A stretch of DNA of 64,000 nucleotides from Rhodococcus sp. OK302 (GTDB taxonomy: Bacteria > Actinomycetota > Actinomycetes > Mycobacteriales > Mycobacteriaceae). The translations under genes were made by a program, and so were the position numbers. The notes beneath the pieces were generated by a model that saw only the letters and a program-made list of their open reading frames with translations, had not been told where the DNA came from and did not search any database. Of the stretch, positions 8,602 to 17,061 are shown piece by piece. Numbering within the stretch: the stretch's first letter is position 1; the number at the start of each line of letters is the position of its first letter. The stretch lies in NCBI RefSeq assembly GCF_002245895.1, contig NZ_NPJZ01000001.1, positions 4,376,501 to 4,440,500 on the forward strand, in the 5' to 3' direction.

Positions 8602-9321
8602 TCAGACAGGCGTAGCCGTCACCACGATGTTCTGCTCGTAATTACCGGTACTCGCATCGAACTTTCCCCCGCACGTGATCATGACCAGACGACGTTCGCT
8701 ACTGATCGAAAACAACTCGGCGGGCAGAGCAGACTTGTTGTACTCCGTCATCGATGTCACGACGTACCGAACAACGCCGGCCTGAGTATGTACCTCGAGC
8801 GGAGCTCCCATTTCTACGTCTCGCAAGTGGTAGAACACTCCGGGGCCTTGGACCCGACTGTCGACGTGGGCCGTCAACACCGTCGAACCCGGGCCTGCCG
8901 GTCTAGCGCCCGGCGACCACCACCCGATCCGGCTCACATCTGCCGGCGGATCGAGCACGCCATCGGATCGTGTCTCGATGGGATCTACCGGCGCATCGAT
9001 CGAGAGTGACGGAACGATCAGCTTTGACGGCGGATACTGGGGAATCATCGCAGTCGGCGACGCATCCACCACAGGCGGTGCTGCCACCACTGATGTGAGT
9101 GTTTGCGTCTGCGCACTCAAGTTCGCATTCGGCTCGCTCGGGACCATTGTCACGCCCACGAGCACAGCCACCACACCGACGCCCGACAACATGAACGGCC
9201 AAACACGCCGACGCCGACGGTCGTGACGGCGGCGGTGGCGGCCGCCCACGACGGAACCGTGGACACCGGGCGTGTCACCCTGCGCCGACGGTTCCGGAGC
9301 GTGCGAATTTGTCATCGTCAC
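8602..9321 (-). CDS. Class F-like sortase
   Basis: A 239-residue membrane-anchored transpeptidase. The basic cytoplasmic start (run of His and Arg around residues 28-40) is followed by a membrane segment (WPFMLSGVGVVAVLVGVTMV) and an extracytoplasmic sortase domain. Catalytic His is in TAHVDS and catalytic Cys in MITCGGKFD. The expected third residue, an Arg near the last strand, is not obvious: the segment reads GNYEQNIVVTA. The gene starts with a 4-base overlap to the end of the upstream Gly-rich secreted protein gene, so the two form an operon and the Gly-rich protein is the likely substrate or partner. Class F sortases are typical of actinobacteria. Termination is at 8456-8507. Confidence 0.85.
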   Translation of the reverse strand: MTMTNSHAPEPSAQGDTPGVHGSVVGGRHRRRHDRRRRRVWPFMLSGVGVVAVLVGVTMVPSEPNANLSAQTQTLTSVVAAPPVVDASPTAMIPQYPPSKLIVPSLSIDAPVDPIETRSDGVLDPPADVSRIGWWSPGARPAGPGSTVLTAHVDSRVQGPGVFYHLRDVEMGAPLEVHTQAGVVRYVVTSMTEYNKSALPAELFSISSERRLVMITCGGKFDASTGNYEQNIVVTATPV

Positions 9322-10352
9322 ATCGACGACGAGTTCCTTCGACGGATCGCTGCGGCTCCGGCGATGAGTGCGACAGCGCCGATACCAGCTAGGACGTCAC
9401 CCCTCATCGAGTTGTTCACGAAGGACGTTCCGTCTCCCGCGCTTACCGAGACAGGAGCATTCGGCTGTACAGCAGGGCCGGCACACAGTTCGGGCGTACT
9501 GGTTCGGGTACTGCTATTACCGCCGAAAAAGTTGTCCGCGCCACCACCGTGCACGGTGCTGCCGAAGTCTCCGTTTTCACCACCGGTGGTGAAGTCAAAG
9601 CCACCGAGGCTTCCGGAGCTTCCGAACTCGAGTGTGCCGCCGGAGCTGCCTGATCCACCGCCTTCACCGCCGCCGGTCGAACCCGCACCCAAGCTACCTG
9701 ATCCACCGCCTTCACCGCCGCCAGTCGAACCCGCACCCAAGCTACCCAAGCTGCCCGTCCCGCCAGCTCCACCGCCGCCAGTCGAACCCGCACCCAAGCT
9801 ACCCAAGCTGCCCGTCCCGCCAGCTCCACCGCCGCCGGTCGAACCCGCACCCAAGCTACCCAAGCTGCCCGTCCCGCCAGCTCCACCCGAACCCGCGCCC
9901 AAGCTACCCAGACTGCCTGTGGTGCTCCCGGTGCTTCCGAAGAGAATGCCCACCAGGCTGCCTGCACCCAGGGAACCGATTATCGCGCTGCCGATATTTT
10001 CGGGCCCGATTCCGGCGCTGCCGGTGTTCCCGGCATCGGTACCACCGTTGCCCGCGTTCCCGCCACCACCGTTCCCGGCACCACCATTACCACCGTTTCC
10101 AGCACCATTGCCGCCGTTCCCGGCACCACCGTTGCCGGTATTACCGGCACCCGCGTTGCCGGTATTTCCACCGTTGCCCGAAGGATCGGTGTGCGTCGAC
10201 GCGGATTCACAGTCGACAGTCGATGTCCCGTCTGCATCGACCGGTCCAACGGCCGCAGCGGGTGATGCAAATACGACGGCAACACCGACGACCGATGCAG
10301 CGGCAACTGCGGCACGGGTTACACGTCCTCGGTTCTTCACGGACTGACTCAT
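9318..10352 (-). CDS. Gly-rich repetitive secreted protein, likely sortase partner
   Basis: A 344-residue exported protein. It has a signal peptide (basic start, then AAVAAASVVGVAVVF, cleavage near ASPAAA-VG), a long middle part made of Gly, Asn, Ser, Thr and Ala (GNGG and GSLGSLGAGSTGG patterns) and a C-terminal sorting-like end: a hydrophobic helix DVLAGIGAVALIAGAAA followed by a basic tail RRRNSSSM. No LPxTG or LAxTG is seen before the helix; the preceding residues are SFVNNSMRG. The middle contains a 19-residue unit repeated three times. It resembles PE_PGRS-type surface proteins in composition only. Overlap with the sortase gene supports a shared job at the cell surface. The antisense strand carries a Pro-rich open frame that I regard as a shadow. 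Confidence 0.75.
   Translation of the reverse strand: MSQSVKNRGRVTRAAVAAASVVGVAVVFASPAAAVGPVDADGTSTVDCESASTHTDPSGNGGNTGNAGAGNTGNGGAGNGGNGAGNGGNGGAGNGGGGNAGNGGTDAGNTGSAGIGPENIGSAIIGSLGAGSLVGILFGSTGSTTGSLGSLGAGSGGAGGTGSLGSLGAGSTGGGGAGGTGSLGSLGAGSTGGGGAGGTGSLGSLGAGSTGGGEGGGSGSLGAGSTGGGEGGGSGSSGGTLEFGSSGSLGGFDFTTGGENGDFGSTVHGGGADNFFGGNSSTRTSTPELCAGPAVQPNAPVSVSAGDGTSFVNNSMRGDVLAGIGAVALIAGAAAIRRRNSSSM
9646..9905 (-). repeat. In-frame tandem repeats (48 and 57 bp) in the Gly-rich gene
   Basis: The motif whose plus-strand text begins GTCGAACCCGCACCCAAGCT recurs at 9676, 9724, 9781 and 9838, giving spacings of 48, 57 and 57 bases. All are multiples of three, so copy number can change without a frameshift. 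Confidence 0.85.
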
Positions 10353-10672
10353 GGATTGGTGCCTCTCGATAAGTGACCTGACAGGTTCGGAATGCGAAGA
10401 TCGTCTGCTATTTTTCAGTTAAATTACAGCAATCATCAAATTTGCGGACCAAAATGCCTGAAAAGTCGGCCAAATTCGCCTCACGGCAACAAATAATCCA
10501 GCCCTACACCCAACTACCAGCAAATATCCGAATCACGTCGGAAGTAGAACAAAAAACTCAAATTGACCGAATTATGAGTTATGACCGAAAAACCATCTTG
10601 ACAATCTTCAGCAACGCTGCGAGCACACACCAGCAAATGTAAGTAACAGCCAATATTCGGCAAAAATGGCAC
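10353..10672. other. AT-rich intergenic region upstream of the Gly-rich gene
   Basis: This gene-free stretch is far richer in A and T than its surroundings, with runs such as ATTTTTCAGTTAAATTA near 10409. It should hold the promoter of the Gly-rich/sortase operon. A 66-codon open frame at 10442-10642 has no coding character. AT-rich DNA before a surface-protein gene is the classic target of the actinobacterial silencer Lsr2, but that is inference. Confidence 0.6.
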
Positions 10673-10705
10673 AAAAAAGGGGGTGCGACACAATGTCGCA
10701 CCCCC
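10673..10705 (-). terminator. Intrinsic terminator of mshC
   Basis: A perfect 12-bp stem, arms 10679-10690 and 10694-10705, with a 3-base loop. Read on the minus strand it is followed by six Ts (plus-strand A-run 10673-10678). It lies just after the mshC stop. Confidence 0.9.
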
Positions 10706-10720
10706 TTCCTCACCGAGAGA

Positions 10721-11962
10721 TCAGTGGAGGGAAACTCCCAACAGAGCGTCTACCGCATCTGCAAACAGGGCCGGAGCCTGCTCATCCGAGCCGCCGCCTT
10801 CGACGGCGCGACGAGCCCACCCATCCAGTGCGTCCAAGGCTTTGGGAGTGTCGAGATCGTCGGAAAGATGCTGGCGCAAGCGGGCAACCGTATCGGTGAC
10901 GGACTGAGCCGAGGTGAGTGCCGCAGCGTCGCGCCACAGCTTCAGGCGCGCCTGAGCATCGGTCAGAACCTGATCCGTCCAGGCCCGATCCTGCCGGTAG
11001 TGCCCGGACAACAGGCCGAGGCGAATTGCTGCCGGATCGACACCACTGCCGCGCAACTTGGATACGAAGACCAGGTTTCCACGACTCTTCGACATCTTCT
11101 CGCCATCCAGACCGATCATTCCGGTGTGGACGTAGTGGCGCGCGAAACGTCGATCGCCCGTAGCGCATTCGGCGTGAGCGGCTGAAAACTCGTGGTGAGG
11201 GAAGATCAGATCGCTTCCACCGCCCTGAACGTCGAAGCCGGACCCGATGCGATTGAGTGCGATTGCGGCACACTCGATGTGCCAACCTGGTCGGCCTGGA
11301 CCGAACGGCGACGGCCAGGAGGGCTCTCCCGGTCGCACGGCTCGCCAGACCAGCGCGTCAAGAGGATTGCGTTTGCCGGCACGATCCGGATCGCCACCGC
11401 GCTCGGCGAAGAACTTTTCCATCGTGGCGCGGTCGTAGCCGGATTCGTAGCCGAATTGCTCGGTTGCGTCGGCACGGAAGTACACGTCCGGGAACTCTGC
11501 ATCGTCGACGACGTAGGCGGCCCCGGCCGCTACGAACTTCTCCACCAACTCGACTACTTCGTTGATCGATTCGACAGCACCGATGTAGTCCCGGGGCGGG
11601 AGGACTCGCAGCGCTTCCATGTCCTCACGGAAGAGTGCCGTCTCACGCATTCCGAGAACTATCCAGTCCTCGCCGTCGCGGTTTGCTCGCTCGAAGAGCG
11701 GATCATCCACGTCTGTCACGTTTTGGACATAGTGGACATCATGACCGGCATCGCGCCACAAGCGATTCACAAGATCGAACGTGAGGTAGGTTGCCGCATG
11801 ACCAAGGTGAGTGGCGTCGTACGGGGTGATTCCGCAGACGTACATTGTTGCCGTCTTCCCCGGTGTGACGGGGCGAACCTGACGGTCCGCCGTGTCGTAC
11901 AGCCGCAACGGCGGCCCCTCACCAGGAACGGACGGGAGTGCTGTTTCGGACCAAGACTGCAT
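10721..11962 (-). CDS. mshC: Cysteine--1-D-myo-inosityl 2-amino-2-deoxy-alpha-D-glucopyranoside ligase
   Basis: MshC couples cysteine to GlcN-Ins using ATP, the penultimate step of mycothiol synthesis, in the cytoplasm. The 413-residue protein has the class I tRNA-synthetase fold: Zn-site cysteine in [14 protein letters not shown]-like motif [10 protein letters not shown], and KMSKS in [10 protein letters not shown]. The length matches the roughly 414-residue mycobacterial enzyme. I chose the ATG at 11962 (MQSWSE) because it matches family starts; an open extension to 12016 adds 18 unlikely residues. CysS is the near paralogue, but the MQSW start and short C-terminus favour MshC. Its presence marks the organism as an actinobacterium that uses mycothiol. 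Confidence 0.95.
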   Translation of the reverse strand: MQSWSETALPSVPGEGPPLRLYDTADRQVRPVTPGKTATMYVCGITPYDATHLGHAATYLTFDLVNRLWRDAGHDVHYVQNVTDVDDPLFERANRDGEDWIVLGMRETALFREDMEALRVLPPRDYIGAVESINEVVELVEKFVAAGAAYVVDDAEFPDVYFRADATEQFGYESGYDRATMEKFFAERGGDPDRAGKRNPLDALVWRAVRPGEPSWPSPFGPGRPGWHIECAAIALNRIGSGFDVQGGGSDLIFPHHEFSAAHAECATGDRRFARHYVHTGMIGLDGEKMSKSRGNLVFVSKLRGSGVDPAAIRLGLLSGHYRQDRAWTDQVLTDAQARLKLWRDAAALTSAQSVTDTVARLRQHLSDDLDTPKALDALDGWARRAVEGGGSDEQAPALFADAVDALLGVSLH

Positions 11963-12271
11963 GATGCCGAGCCTAGTGGAGGCTGCGCAGCGGCCGAGAA
12001 GGTGCTGGCCGATCACGCTCGAGTGGGCTCGTCACCGCCAGTTGCTCGGCAACAAGATTCTCCCGCAAATTCCAGATGTCAGCGCCGCGACCAGCGGAGA
12101 CCGAACTGCCCACCGATGACCGCGCCGCTGAGCTGATCGTCCGCCGTATCTCCAACCAGCCGATTACCGACAGAGCTGGCAGAATCCATCGGAGGCGACG
12201 ACGAGGCGTACGAAGCACTGCGCCACTGCAATTCCGGAGCCCGACACGACAACAGTGTGGCGGCCACAATC

Positions 12272-12291
12272 TTGTTCAGCGTGCTGAGCAA
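12272..12291. promoter_or_regulatory. Candidate MarR operator
   Basis: A 20-base near-perfect palindrome (TTGTTCAGC, GT, GCTGAGCAA; one mismatch between arms) lies 20 bases before the GTG start of the MarR gene. Its size and position fit an autoregulatory MarR site. Confidence 0.5.
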
Positions 12292-12311
12292 TGGCGCACG
12301 GAGGCAAGACC

Positions 12312-12752
12312 GTGATCGACGACGGACTGGAAGACTGGCCCACGGGTCGGCTGCTGTCCACTGCTGCGCGACTCGTCGAACACTCGTGGGAGAAGGTTCT
12401 ACGCGGCCATGACATGACCTACGCCGGTCTGATCGTGCTTCACTCCATTGCCCGATGCCCCGCGTCTCAACGGGACATCGCACGAGCTGCGCGCGTCACC
12501 GACCAGACGATGAGCCGAACGGTCGACCGCCTCGAGCGCTCGGGATTTGTCACCCGCGGAACAGACCCACACGATGAACGACGTCGTGTCATTGCGATTA
12601 CCGACGCCGGTCGGACAACATTCGAAAAATTGTCGACGCTGGAGAAGGAAGACGCCCTCACCGTCGACGTCGGAGACATCACTGCGCTGCGCGAACAACT
12701 CCTGCTGCTCGTACGGTCACCAGAACTGAATCCAGAACAGCGAGAGTCCTAG
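12312..12752 (+). CDS. MarR family transcriptional regulator
   Basis: A 146-residue winged-helix repressor. The DNA-binding part is clear: QRDIARAARVTDQTMSRTVDRLERSGFVTR is the recognition helix-turn-helix, followed by the wing DPHDERRRVIAITDAG. I chose the GTG at 12312 because GGAGG at 12300-12304 is spaced seven bases before it; the upstream ATG at 12291 has no ribosome site and sits in the palindrome at 12272-12291. No obvious target gene lies beside it: mshC is divergent, and the SCO1664-family gene is convergent 22 bases away. The ligand is unknown. Confidence 0.88.
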   Translation: MIDDGLEDWPTGRLLSTAARLVEHSWEKVLRGHDMTYAGLIVLHSIARCPASQRDIARAARVTDQTMSRTVDRLERSGFVTRGTDPHDERRRVIAITDAGRTTFEKLSTLEKEDALTVDVGDITALREQLLLLVRSPELNPEQRES

Positions 12753-12774
12753 CACCGCCCGATAAATCACGCCC

Positions 12775-13581
12775 TCAGAATGGCGGCCAGGGAATCGTCC
12801 GATGCCCGTTCGGGACAGGCATGACGGCCAGAGCGGTCAGATTCTTCGCGCGTTCGGCCAACGCTGCGATTTCGGCATCGGTGATCAGTTCCGACAGTTC
12901 GTCACCGAGATGACCATCGACTGCGGTAGCCAATTCCGCTACATCCGCGATCAGTGACCCCGGCACCGTTTGGCCGGCCCAGCCCCACAGCACAGTTCGC
13001 AACTTGTTGTCCGTGTGCAGGCAGATGCCGTGATCGACTCCGTAGACGGAGCCGTCGACGCCCTCGAGTGCATGACCACCTTTGCGGTCCGCATTGTTGA
13101 TCAGCACGTCGAGAACCGCCATCCGCTGAAGGCGCGGATCGTCGGCGTGAATGAGCGAGACGGGCTCCCCTTCGGAATCGAACGCTTGAAGAACCTCGAA
13201 CCACCCCGGAGGAACATTGCCCGGACTGCAAAGATCAACGATCTCGGGTTCGCTGCTCCCATCCGAAACACGGTCAACCGTGTCCACCCACCGCTGAACC
13301 ATGCCCAACCCGAAAGGACCGTCCCGCAACACAGTTCGCGGAATCACTCCCCACCCCAAAGTTTCCGACACCCGATACGACGCGACCTCCCGGCCCGCAA
13401 GTGTGCCGTCGGGGAAATCCCACAGCGGACGCTCACCGCGAACCGGCTTGTACACAACCCTCATCGATTGCTCGCCGAGAATCGAGTCACACACCAAGGT
13501 CGCGTTACTCGCTGTCGTGATCTGCCCGATCACCGTCAGGTCACCGCCCAGTAGGACGTCCGGTTCAGTCGCGTCGGACAC
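12775..13581 (-). CDS. SCO1664 family protein (Rv2133c-like)
   Basis: A 268-residue actinobacterial conserved protein. It has a PI3/4-kinase-like or HipA-like look: VVYKPVRGERPLWDFPDGTLAGREVASYRVSE has a Lys-containing strand and helix, and NNADRKGGHAL with GVDHGICLH resembles catalytic and metal loops of that fold. The start is the GTG at 13581, which lies four bases after the DUF3090 stop; a longer open frame reaching 13725 would overlap DUF3090. The order with DUF3090, a histidine phosphatase and uppP is the same as I recall for Rv2133c-Rv2136c. No experimentally known role that I can name. Confidence 0.8.
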   Translation of the reverse strand: MSDATEPDVLLGGDLTVIGQITTASNATLVCDSILGEQSMRVVYKPVRGERPLWDFPDGTLAGREVASYRVSETLGWGVIPRTVLRDGPFGLGMVQRWVDTVDRVSDGSSEPEIVDLCSPGNVPPGWFEVLQAFDSEGEPVSLIHADDPRLQRMAVLDVLINNADRKGGHALEGVDGSVYGVDHGICLHTDNKLRTVLWGWAGQTVPGSLIADVAELATAVDGHLGDELSELITDAEIAALAERAKNLTALAVMPVPNGHRTIPWPPF

Positions 13582-13585
13582 TGTC

Positions 13586-14185
13586 TCAGTCCTCGTCGGA
13601 ATCTGCGTCGTCGATCGCGAATCCGAAGGACTCACCGCGTCGATAACCGTTAGTACGGATGCAGATATGACCCTCGGGAGCCAAAGGTTCGCCGCACAGC
13701 GGACACGGGGCCCGGCCGGCCGCAATCACGCGTTCCGAGCGTAGCGAGAACTCACGCGCCTGCTCCGGTGTCAGGAACACACGGACGGCGTCGGGGCCGT
13801 CGTCGGAATCGTCGAGAACTACCGACTCGTCGAACTCGGTTTCACTGACCGCGAGCAGTTCCACTACGACGGCGCCGGCGTCGGCATCCCAGCCCAATCC
13901 CATCGTGCCGACCCGAAATTCGGCGTCGAGAGGAGTGACGAGTGGACTGAGGTCAGTGATATCGCCGGCTGCGGGCGGAACGTCCGTGCCGAAACGTCGG
14001 TGCACTTCTTCGAGAAGCAACCCCATGCGGTCGGCAAGGACCTGCACTTGTTGCTTCTCGAGCAACACGCTCACCACCCGTGCATCATGCACAGCTTGGA
14101 GATAGAACGACCTGTCACCGGGCTCGCCCACAGTCCCTGCGACAAAACGATCAGGGGTGCGAAATACGTGAATCGCGCGCGACAT
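13586..14185 (-). CDS. DUF3090 family protein (Rv2134c-like)
   Basis: A 199-residue actinobacterial protein. The start at 14185 (MSRAIHVFRTPDRFVAG) has a strong GAGGAGG ribosome site; the frame is open 13 codons further up. Near the C-terminus it carries a zinc-ribbon-like pattern, CPLCGEPL then HIC, at about residues 160-175. Downstream it is followed after four bases by the SCO1664-family gene, so the two are co-transcribed, and the histidine phosphatase gene lies 52 bases upstream. The function is not known; conserved pairing with the SCO1664 family suggests a shared process. Confidence 0.85.
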   Translation of the reverse strand: MSRAIHVFRTPDRFVAGTVGEPGDRSFYLQAVHDARVVSVLLEKQQVQVLADRMGLLLEEVHRRFGTDVPPAAGDITDLSPLVTPLDAEFRVGTMGLGWDADAGAVVVELLAVSETEFDESVVLDDSDDGPDAVRVFLTPEQAREFSLRSERVIAAGRAPCPLCGEPLAPEGHICIRTNGYRRGESFGFAIDDADSDED

Positions 14186-14237
14186 TGCACCTCCTCGAAT
14201 TCGAGAACATCCCTGGATACCCATTATCCGTCACAGT

Positions 14238-14933
14238 TCACACTCCGACCTCTCCGCCGGGGACGGACTCTGCCGCGGGAGCGGAACCATTGGTCGACGC
14301 TTTTGCACCGGCGATCGCTGCCAACGCATCTCCGGTGTCGTTGACACGAAGAATGAACGGCAGAGTTGCGGTGTACCGGATCACGCTCATCGACGCCGGT
14401 TCCGCGACGATCCGCTGGAACGAGTCGAGATGCATTGCATAGGCGTCGGCAAGCACGGATTTGATGACATCGCCATGGGTGCAGGCAATCCAGACGACGT
14501 CATGGCCGTGTTTCGCGGCGAGCCGTGCGTCGTGCTCGCGAATAGCGGCAACTGCGCGTGCCTGAACCTGCGCCAGGCCTTCACCGCCGGGGAACACTGC
14601 ACCGGAGGCGTGCCGCTGCACCACTTTCCAGAGCGGCTCGTCGAGCAGTTCCTTCAGGGGTCGCCCGGTCCACTGTCCGTAGTCCACTTCGATCAGTCGG
14701 TCCTCGACTATCGGGGTAAGGCTCCGGTCCGCAGCAATGGGCTCGACGGTCTGCTCGCACCGCAGCAACGGTGAGCGAACAATTTCCGCGATATCAAGAC
14801 CGGCCAATCTATCCACGACGCCGGCGGCTTGCTTCCGTCCGTGGTCGTCGAGTTCCACACCCGGCGTTCGGCCGGCCAGAGTGTGGGCAGTGTTGGACGT
14901 CGACCGCCCGTGCCGCAGAAGGACAACTGTCAT
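14238..14933 (-). CDS. Histidine phosphatase family protein (Rv2135c-like phosphomutase family)
   Basis: A 231-residue protein of the phosphoglycerate mutase-like superfamily. The catalytic RHG motif is at residues 7-9 (LLRHGRSTSN), followed by Arg in RSPLLRCEQT; the acid residue is in EVDYGQW and the second His in ACTHGDVIK. All catalytic parts look intact, so it is probably an active phosphatase. The substrate is not evident. It belongs to the minus-strand run that starts with uppP, and a role linked to cell-envelope lipid phosphate turnover is only a guess from position. Confidence 0.88.
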   Translation of the reverse strand: MTVVLLRHGRSTSNTAHTLAGRTPGVELDDHGRKQAAGVVDRLAGLDIAEIVRSPLLRCEQTVEPIAADRSLTPIVEDRLIEVDYGQWTGRPLKELLDEPLWKVVQRHASGAVFPGGEGLAQVQARAVAAIREHDARLAAKHGHDVVWIACTHGDVIKSVLADAYAMHLDSFQRIVAEPASMSVIRYTATLPFILRVNDTGDALAAIAGAKASTNGSAPAAESVPGGEVGV

Positions 14934-14991
14934 GCCATAACCCTAATGGGGCATCGCTCCTACGGGCGGACCGTCGACGTCCAAACGGTCG

Positions 14992-15837
14992 CTATGTCGC
15001 CGAAACAACCCCTGTGGCCAGCAGCGCAAGGACGAGTACGCCGAGAGCGATTCTGTATCCGACGAACCAGTACATCGAATGATTCACCACAAATTTGAGC
15101 AGCCAGGCGATGGCTGCGTAGCCGACGGCAAACGCAATGACCGTGGCGACGAGCAACTGCGGCCCGCTGGCGTTCAGTCCGTCACCGGCAGGCTCGAAGG
15201 CGTCGGGAAGGCTGAACAGACCTGATGCGAGAACCGCCGGAATTGCCAGCAGGAACGAATAGCGCGCGGCAGCCTCACGGGTCAGTCCGAGGAACAAACC
15301 GGCACTGATGGTTCCGCCGGAACGCGACACACCCGGAATGAGTGCGAGCGCCTGCGCCGAACCCATGATGATTCCGTCGCGCATGGTGAGGCTTTCGATG
15401 GGACGTGTTTTACGTCCGTAGTACTCCGCAGCGGCGATCACGAGGGCGAACACGATGAGCATCGTGGCGATCAACCACAAATTGCGTGCGCCGGTACGGA
15501 TCTGATCCTTGAAAAGGAACCCGAGAATACCCACCGGAATCGTGCCGATGATGACGTACCACCCCATCCGGTAGTCGAGGTCGCCGCGATGTTCGGCGTT
15601 GAACAATCCTCGGAACCAGGCGGTGATAATCCTCACGATGTCACGAGCGAAGTAGATCAGGACGGCAAGTTCTGTACCGAGTTGGGTCACCGCAGTGAAC
15701 GACGCGCCGGCGTCACTTCCGAAGAATATCTCGGACACGATCCTCAGATGTCCGGACGACGAGACAGGAAGGAACTCGGTTAATCCCTGCACGAGCCCCA
15801 GGATCATGGCCTGTAGCCATGTCATCGCCTCGCCCAT
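14992..15837 (-). CDS. uppP: Undecaprenyl-diphosphate phosphatase
   Basis: An integral membrane enzyme of the BacA/UppP family that dephosphorylates undecaprenyl pyrophosphate and so recycles the lipid carrier for peptidoglycan and arabinogalactan. The 281-residue protein has about eight membrane segments. The two family signatures are present: [14 protein letters not shown] near the N-terminus and [18 protein letters not shown] near residue 175. The ATG at 15837 and another at 15825 (MTWLQ) are both possible; neither has a clear ribosome site. It heads the run with the histidine phosphatase, DUF3090 and SCO1664 genes. Confidence 0.95.
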   Translation of the reverse strand: MGEAMTWLQAMILGLVQGLTEFLPVSSSGHLRIVSEIFFGSDAGASFTAVTQLGTELAVLIYFARDIVRIITAWFRGLFNAEHRGDLDYRMGWYVIIGTIPVGILGFLFKDQIRTGARNLWLIATMLIVFALVIAAAEYYGRKTRPIESLTMRDGIIMGSAQALALIPGVSRSGGTISAGLFLGLTREAAARYSFLLAIPAVLASGLFSLPDAFEPAGDGLNASGPQLLVATVIAFAVGYAAIAWLLKFVVNHSMYWFVGYRIALGVLVLALLATGVVSAT

Positions 15838-16021
15838 CAGAGATCAGCCTGCATTGATTCGATCTGGGCCGATTCGAATGGGATTACTACACAACGGTTT
15901 CGTGTGTCGGGTTCACTTTTCACTGGCGTCACGCTACCGGTGCGGCTTTGGGCGCGCCGAGTCCGGCACGCGGATGCCCGAATACCCCGACTTAGGTCAC
16001 CCGCGCACTAGTCTGCACGTG

Positions 16022-16087
16022 GTGACAACTCTCGGGCACGACACACGCGTACCCGAGTCAGGCGCGGGAGATTCAGGGCGGTTATGA
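16022..16087 (+). CDS. Possible leaderless mini-ORF (21 aa) coupled to the aldo/keto reductase-like gene
   Basis: A GTG at 16022 lies seven bases after a -10-like TAGTCT (16009-16014), and the 21-codon frame ends in an ATGA overlap with the next gene at 16084. The arrangement copies that of the small ORF at 6752-6862. No good -35 box is seen, and the next gene has a modest AGGG of its own, so this is tentative. Confidence 0.3.
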   Translation: MTTLGHDTRVPESGAGDSGRL

Positions 16088-17019
16088 AGCACAGATCAGT
16101 CGGAACGAGCGGACTTCGAGTCTCGCGACTTGGACTCGGCACACTGACCTGGGGACGCGATACCGACGGCGACGAAGCGGCCGCTCAGATCCTGGCTTTC
16201 GCGGAGGCCGGTGGAACCTTGGTCGACACGTCGCCCGCGTACGGCGACGGCGCGGCCCAACGGATTCTGGCCGAACTTCTCAACGACGTCGTCCCCCGCG
16301 ACGAGTTGATCATCAGTTCCAGCGCCGGGATCGATCCCAAGCCGATCGGAACGGATCGGGTCGACTGCTCACGACGAGGGTTGCTGCGTCAGCTGGACGC
16401 CACCCTCCGTGAACTCGGTACCGATTATCTGGATATGTGGCAGGTCGCGACCTGGGACCCACTGACCCCGGTCGACGAAGTCGCAGCAACTCTCGACTAC
16501 GCAGTCTCGAGTGGCAAGGTTCGCTACGTCGGCGTACGCGGATACCTCGGGTGGCAGTTGGCCACAGCCGTCGGGTCTTGTGGCACAACAACTCTCACCG
16601 CAACTCAGGCCGAGTACTCACTGTTGGCGCGCGGCGTCGAAGAAGAATTGTTCGCGGCCGCTTCACATCACGGCGTCGGCGTTTTCGCTGCCGTTCCGCT
16701 TGCCGGAGGTGTCCTGACCGGCAAGTACCGCGACGGCATTCCCGTCGATTCACGAGGTGCCGACGATACACATTCGCGCCACGTGCAGAGCTACCTCACG
16801 GATTCGTCGGTGCGCGTGGTCGATGCGGTCGTTACAGCGGCCGACGGATTGGGTACGTCACCTTTGGCTGTGGCACTTGCCTGGGCCCGGGATCGCCCCG
16901 GAGTTGCCAGCGCTGTGGTCGGTACACGCGATCTCGCGCAGCTCACCGGAGTGCTGGTTGCCGAGGAATTGGAATTGCCGAAAGCGATTGCCGCGGCATT
17001 GGACGACGTGAGCGCGTAA
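16084..17019 (+). CDS. Aldo/keto reductase-like protein with a degenerate catalytic tetrad
   Basis: A 311-residue TIM-barrel protein of the aldo/keto reductase family. The N-terminus (LRVSRLGLGTLTWG) and the Asp and Tyr of the tetrad (VDTSPAYGDG) are present. The Lys position, usually in a TKVG-type strand, reads ISSSAG, and the His position, usually LYQLHxWD, reads MWQVATWD. So the Lys and His of the Asp-Tyr-Lys-His set are missing. The cofactor region near the C-terminus (VVGTRDLAQL) is kept. It may bind NADP without classical catalysis or use another mechanism. The start overlaps the mini-ORF stop, and the heme operon follows 96 bases later. Confidence 0.85.
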   Translation: MKHRSVGTSGLRVSRLGLGTLTWGRDTDGDEAAAQILAFAEAGGTLVDTSPAYGDGAAQRILAELLNDVVPRDELIISSSAGIDPKPIGTDRVDCSRRGLLRQLDATLRELGTDYLDMWQVATWDPLTPVDEVAATLDYAVSSGKVRYVGVRGYLGWQLATAVGSCGTTTLTATQAEYSLLARGVEEELFAAASHHGVGVFAAVPLAGGVLTGKYRDGIPVDSRGADDTHSRHVQSYLTDSSVRVVDAVVTAADGLGTSPLAVALAWARDRPGVASAVVGTRDLAQLTGVLVAEELELPKAIAAALDDVSA

Positions 17020-17061
17020 CTCTCGATCGGGATGAATGCAATACCCGGACAGGCGACCAGC

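Noticed and set aside
9103..10347. Pro-rich 414-codon ORF opposite the Gly-rich protein
   Set aside because: A shadow of the Gly codons in the other strand. The minus-strand frame has a signal peptide, C-terminal anchor and operon link to the sortase.
10442..10642. 66-codon ORF in the AT-rich intergenic region
   Set aside because: No ribosome site, composition rich in Lys/Asn/Ile codons unlike its neighbours, and no recognisable features.
11963..12271. Possible gene between mshC and the MarR gene
   Set aside because: Short frames on both strands (for example 12076-12315) have no ribosome site or recognisable domain; I see only the likely divergent promoter region.
12079..12483. 134-codon minus-strand ORF over the MarR gene
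   Set aside because: It overlaps the clear winged-helix coding region and has no domain.
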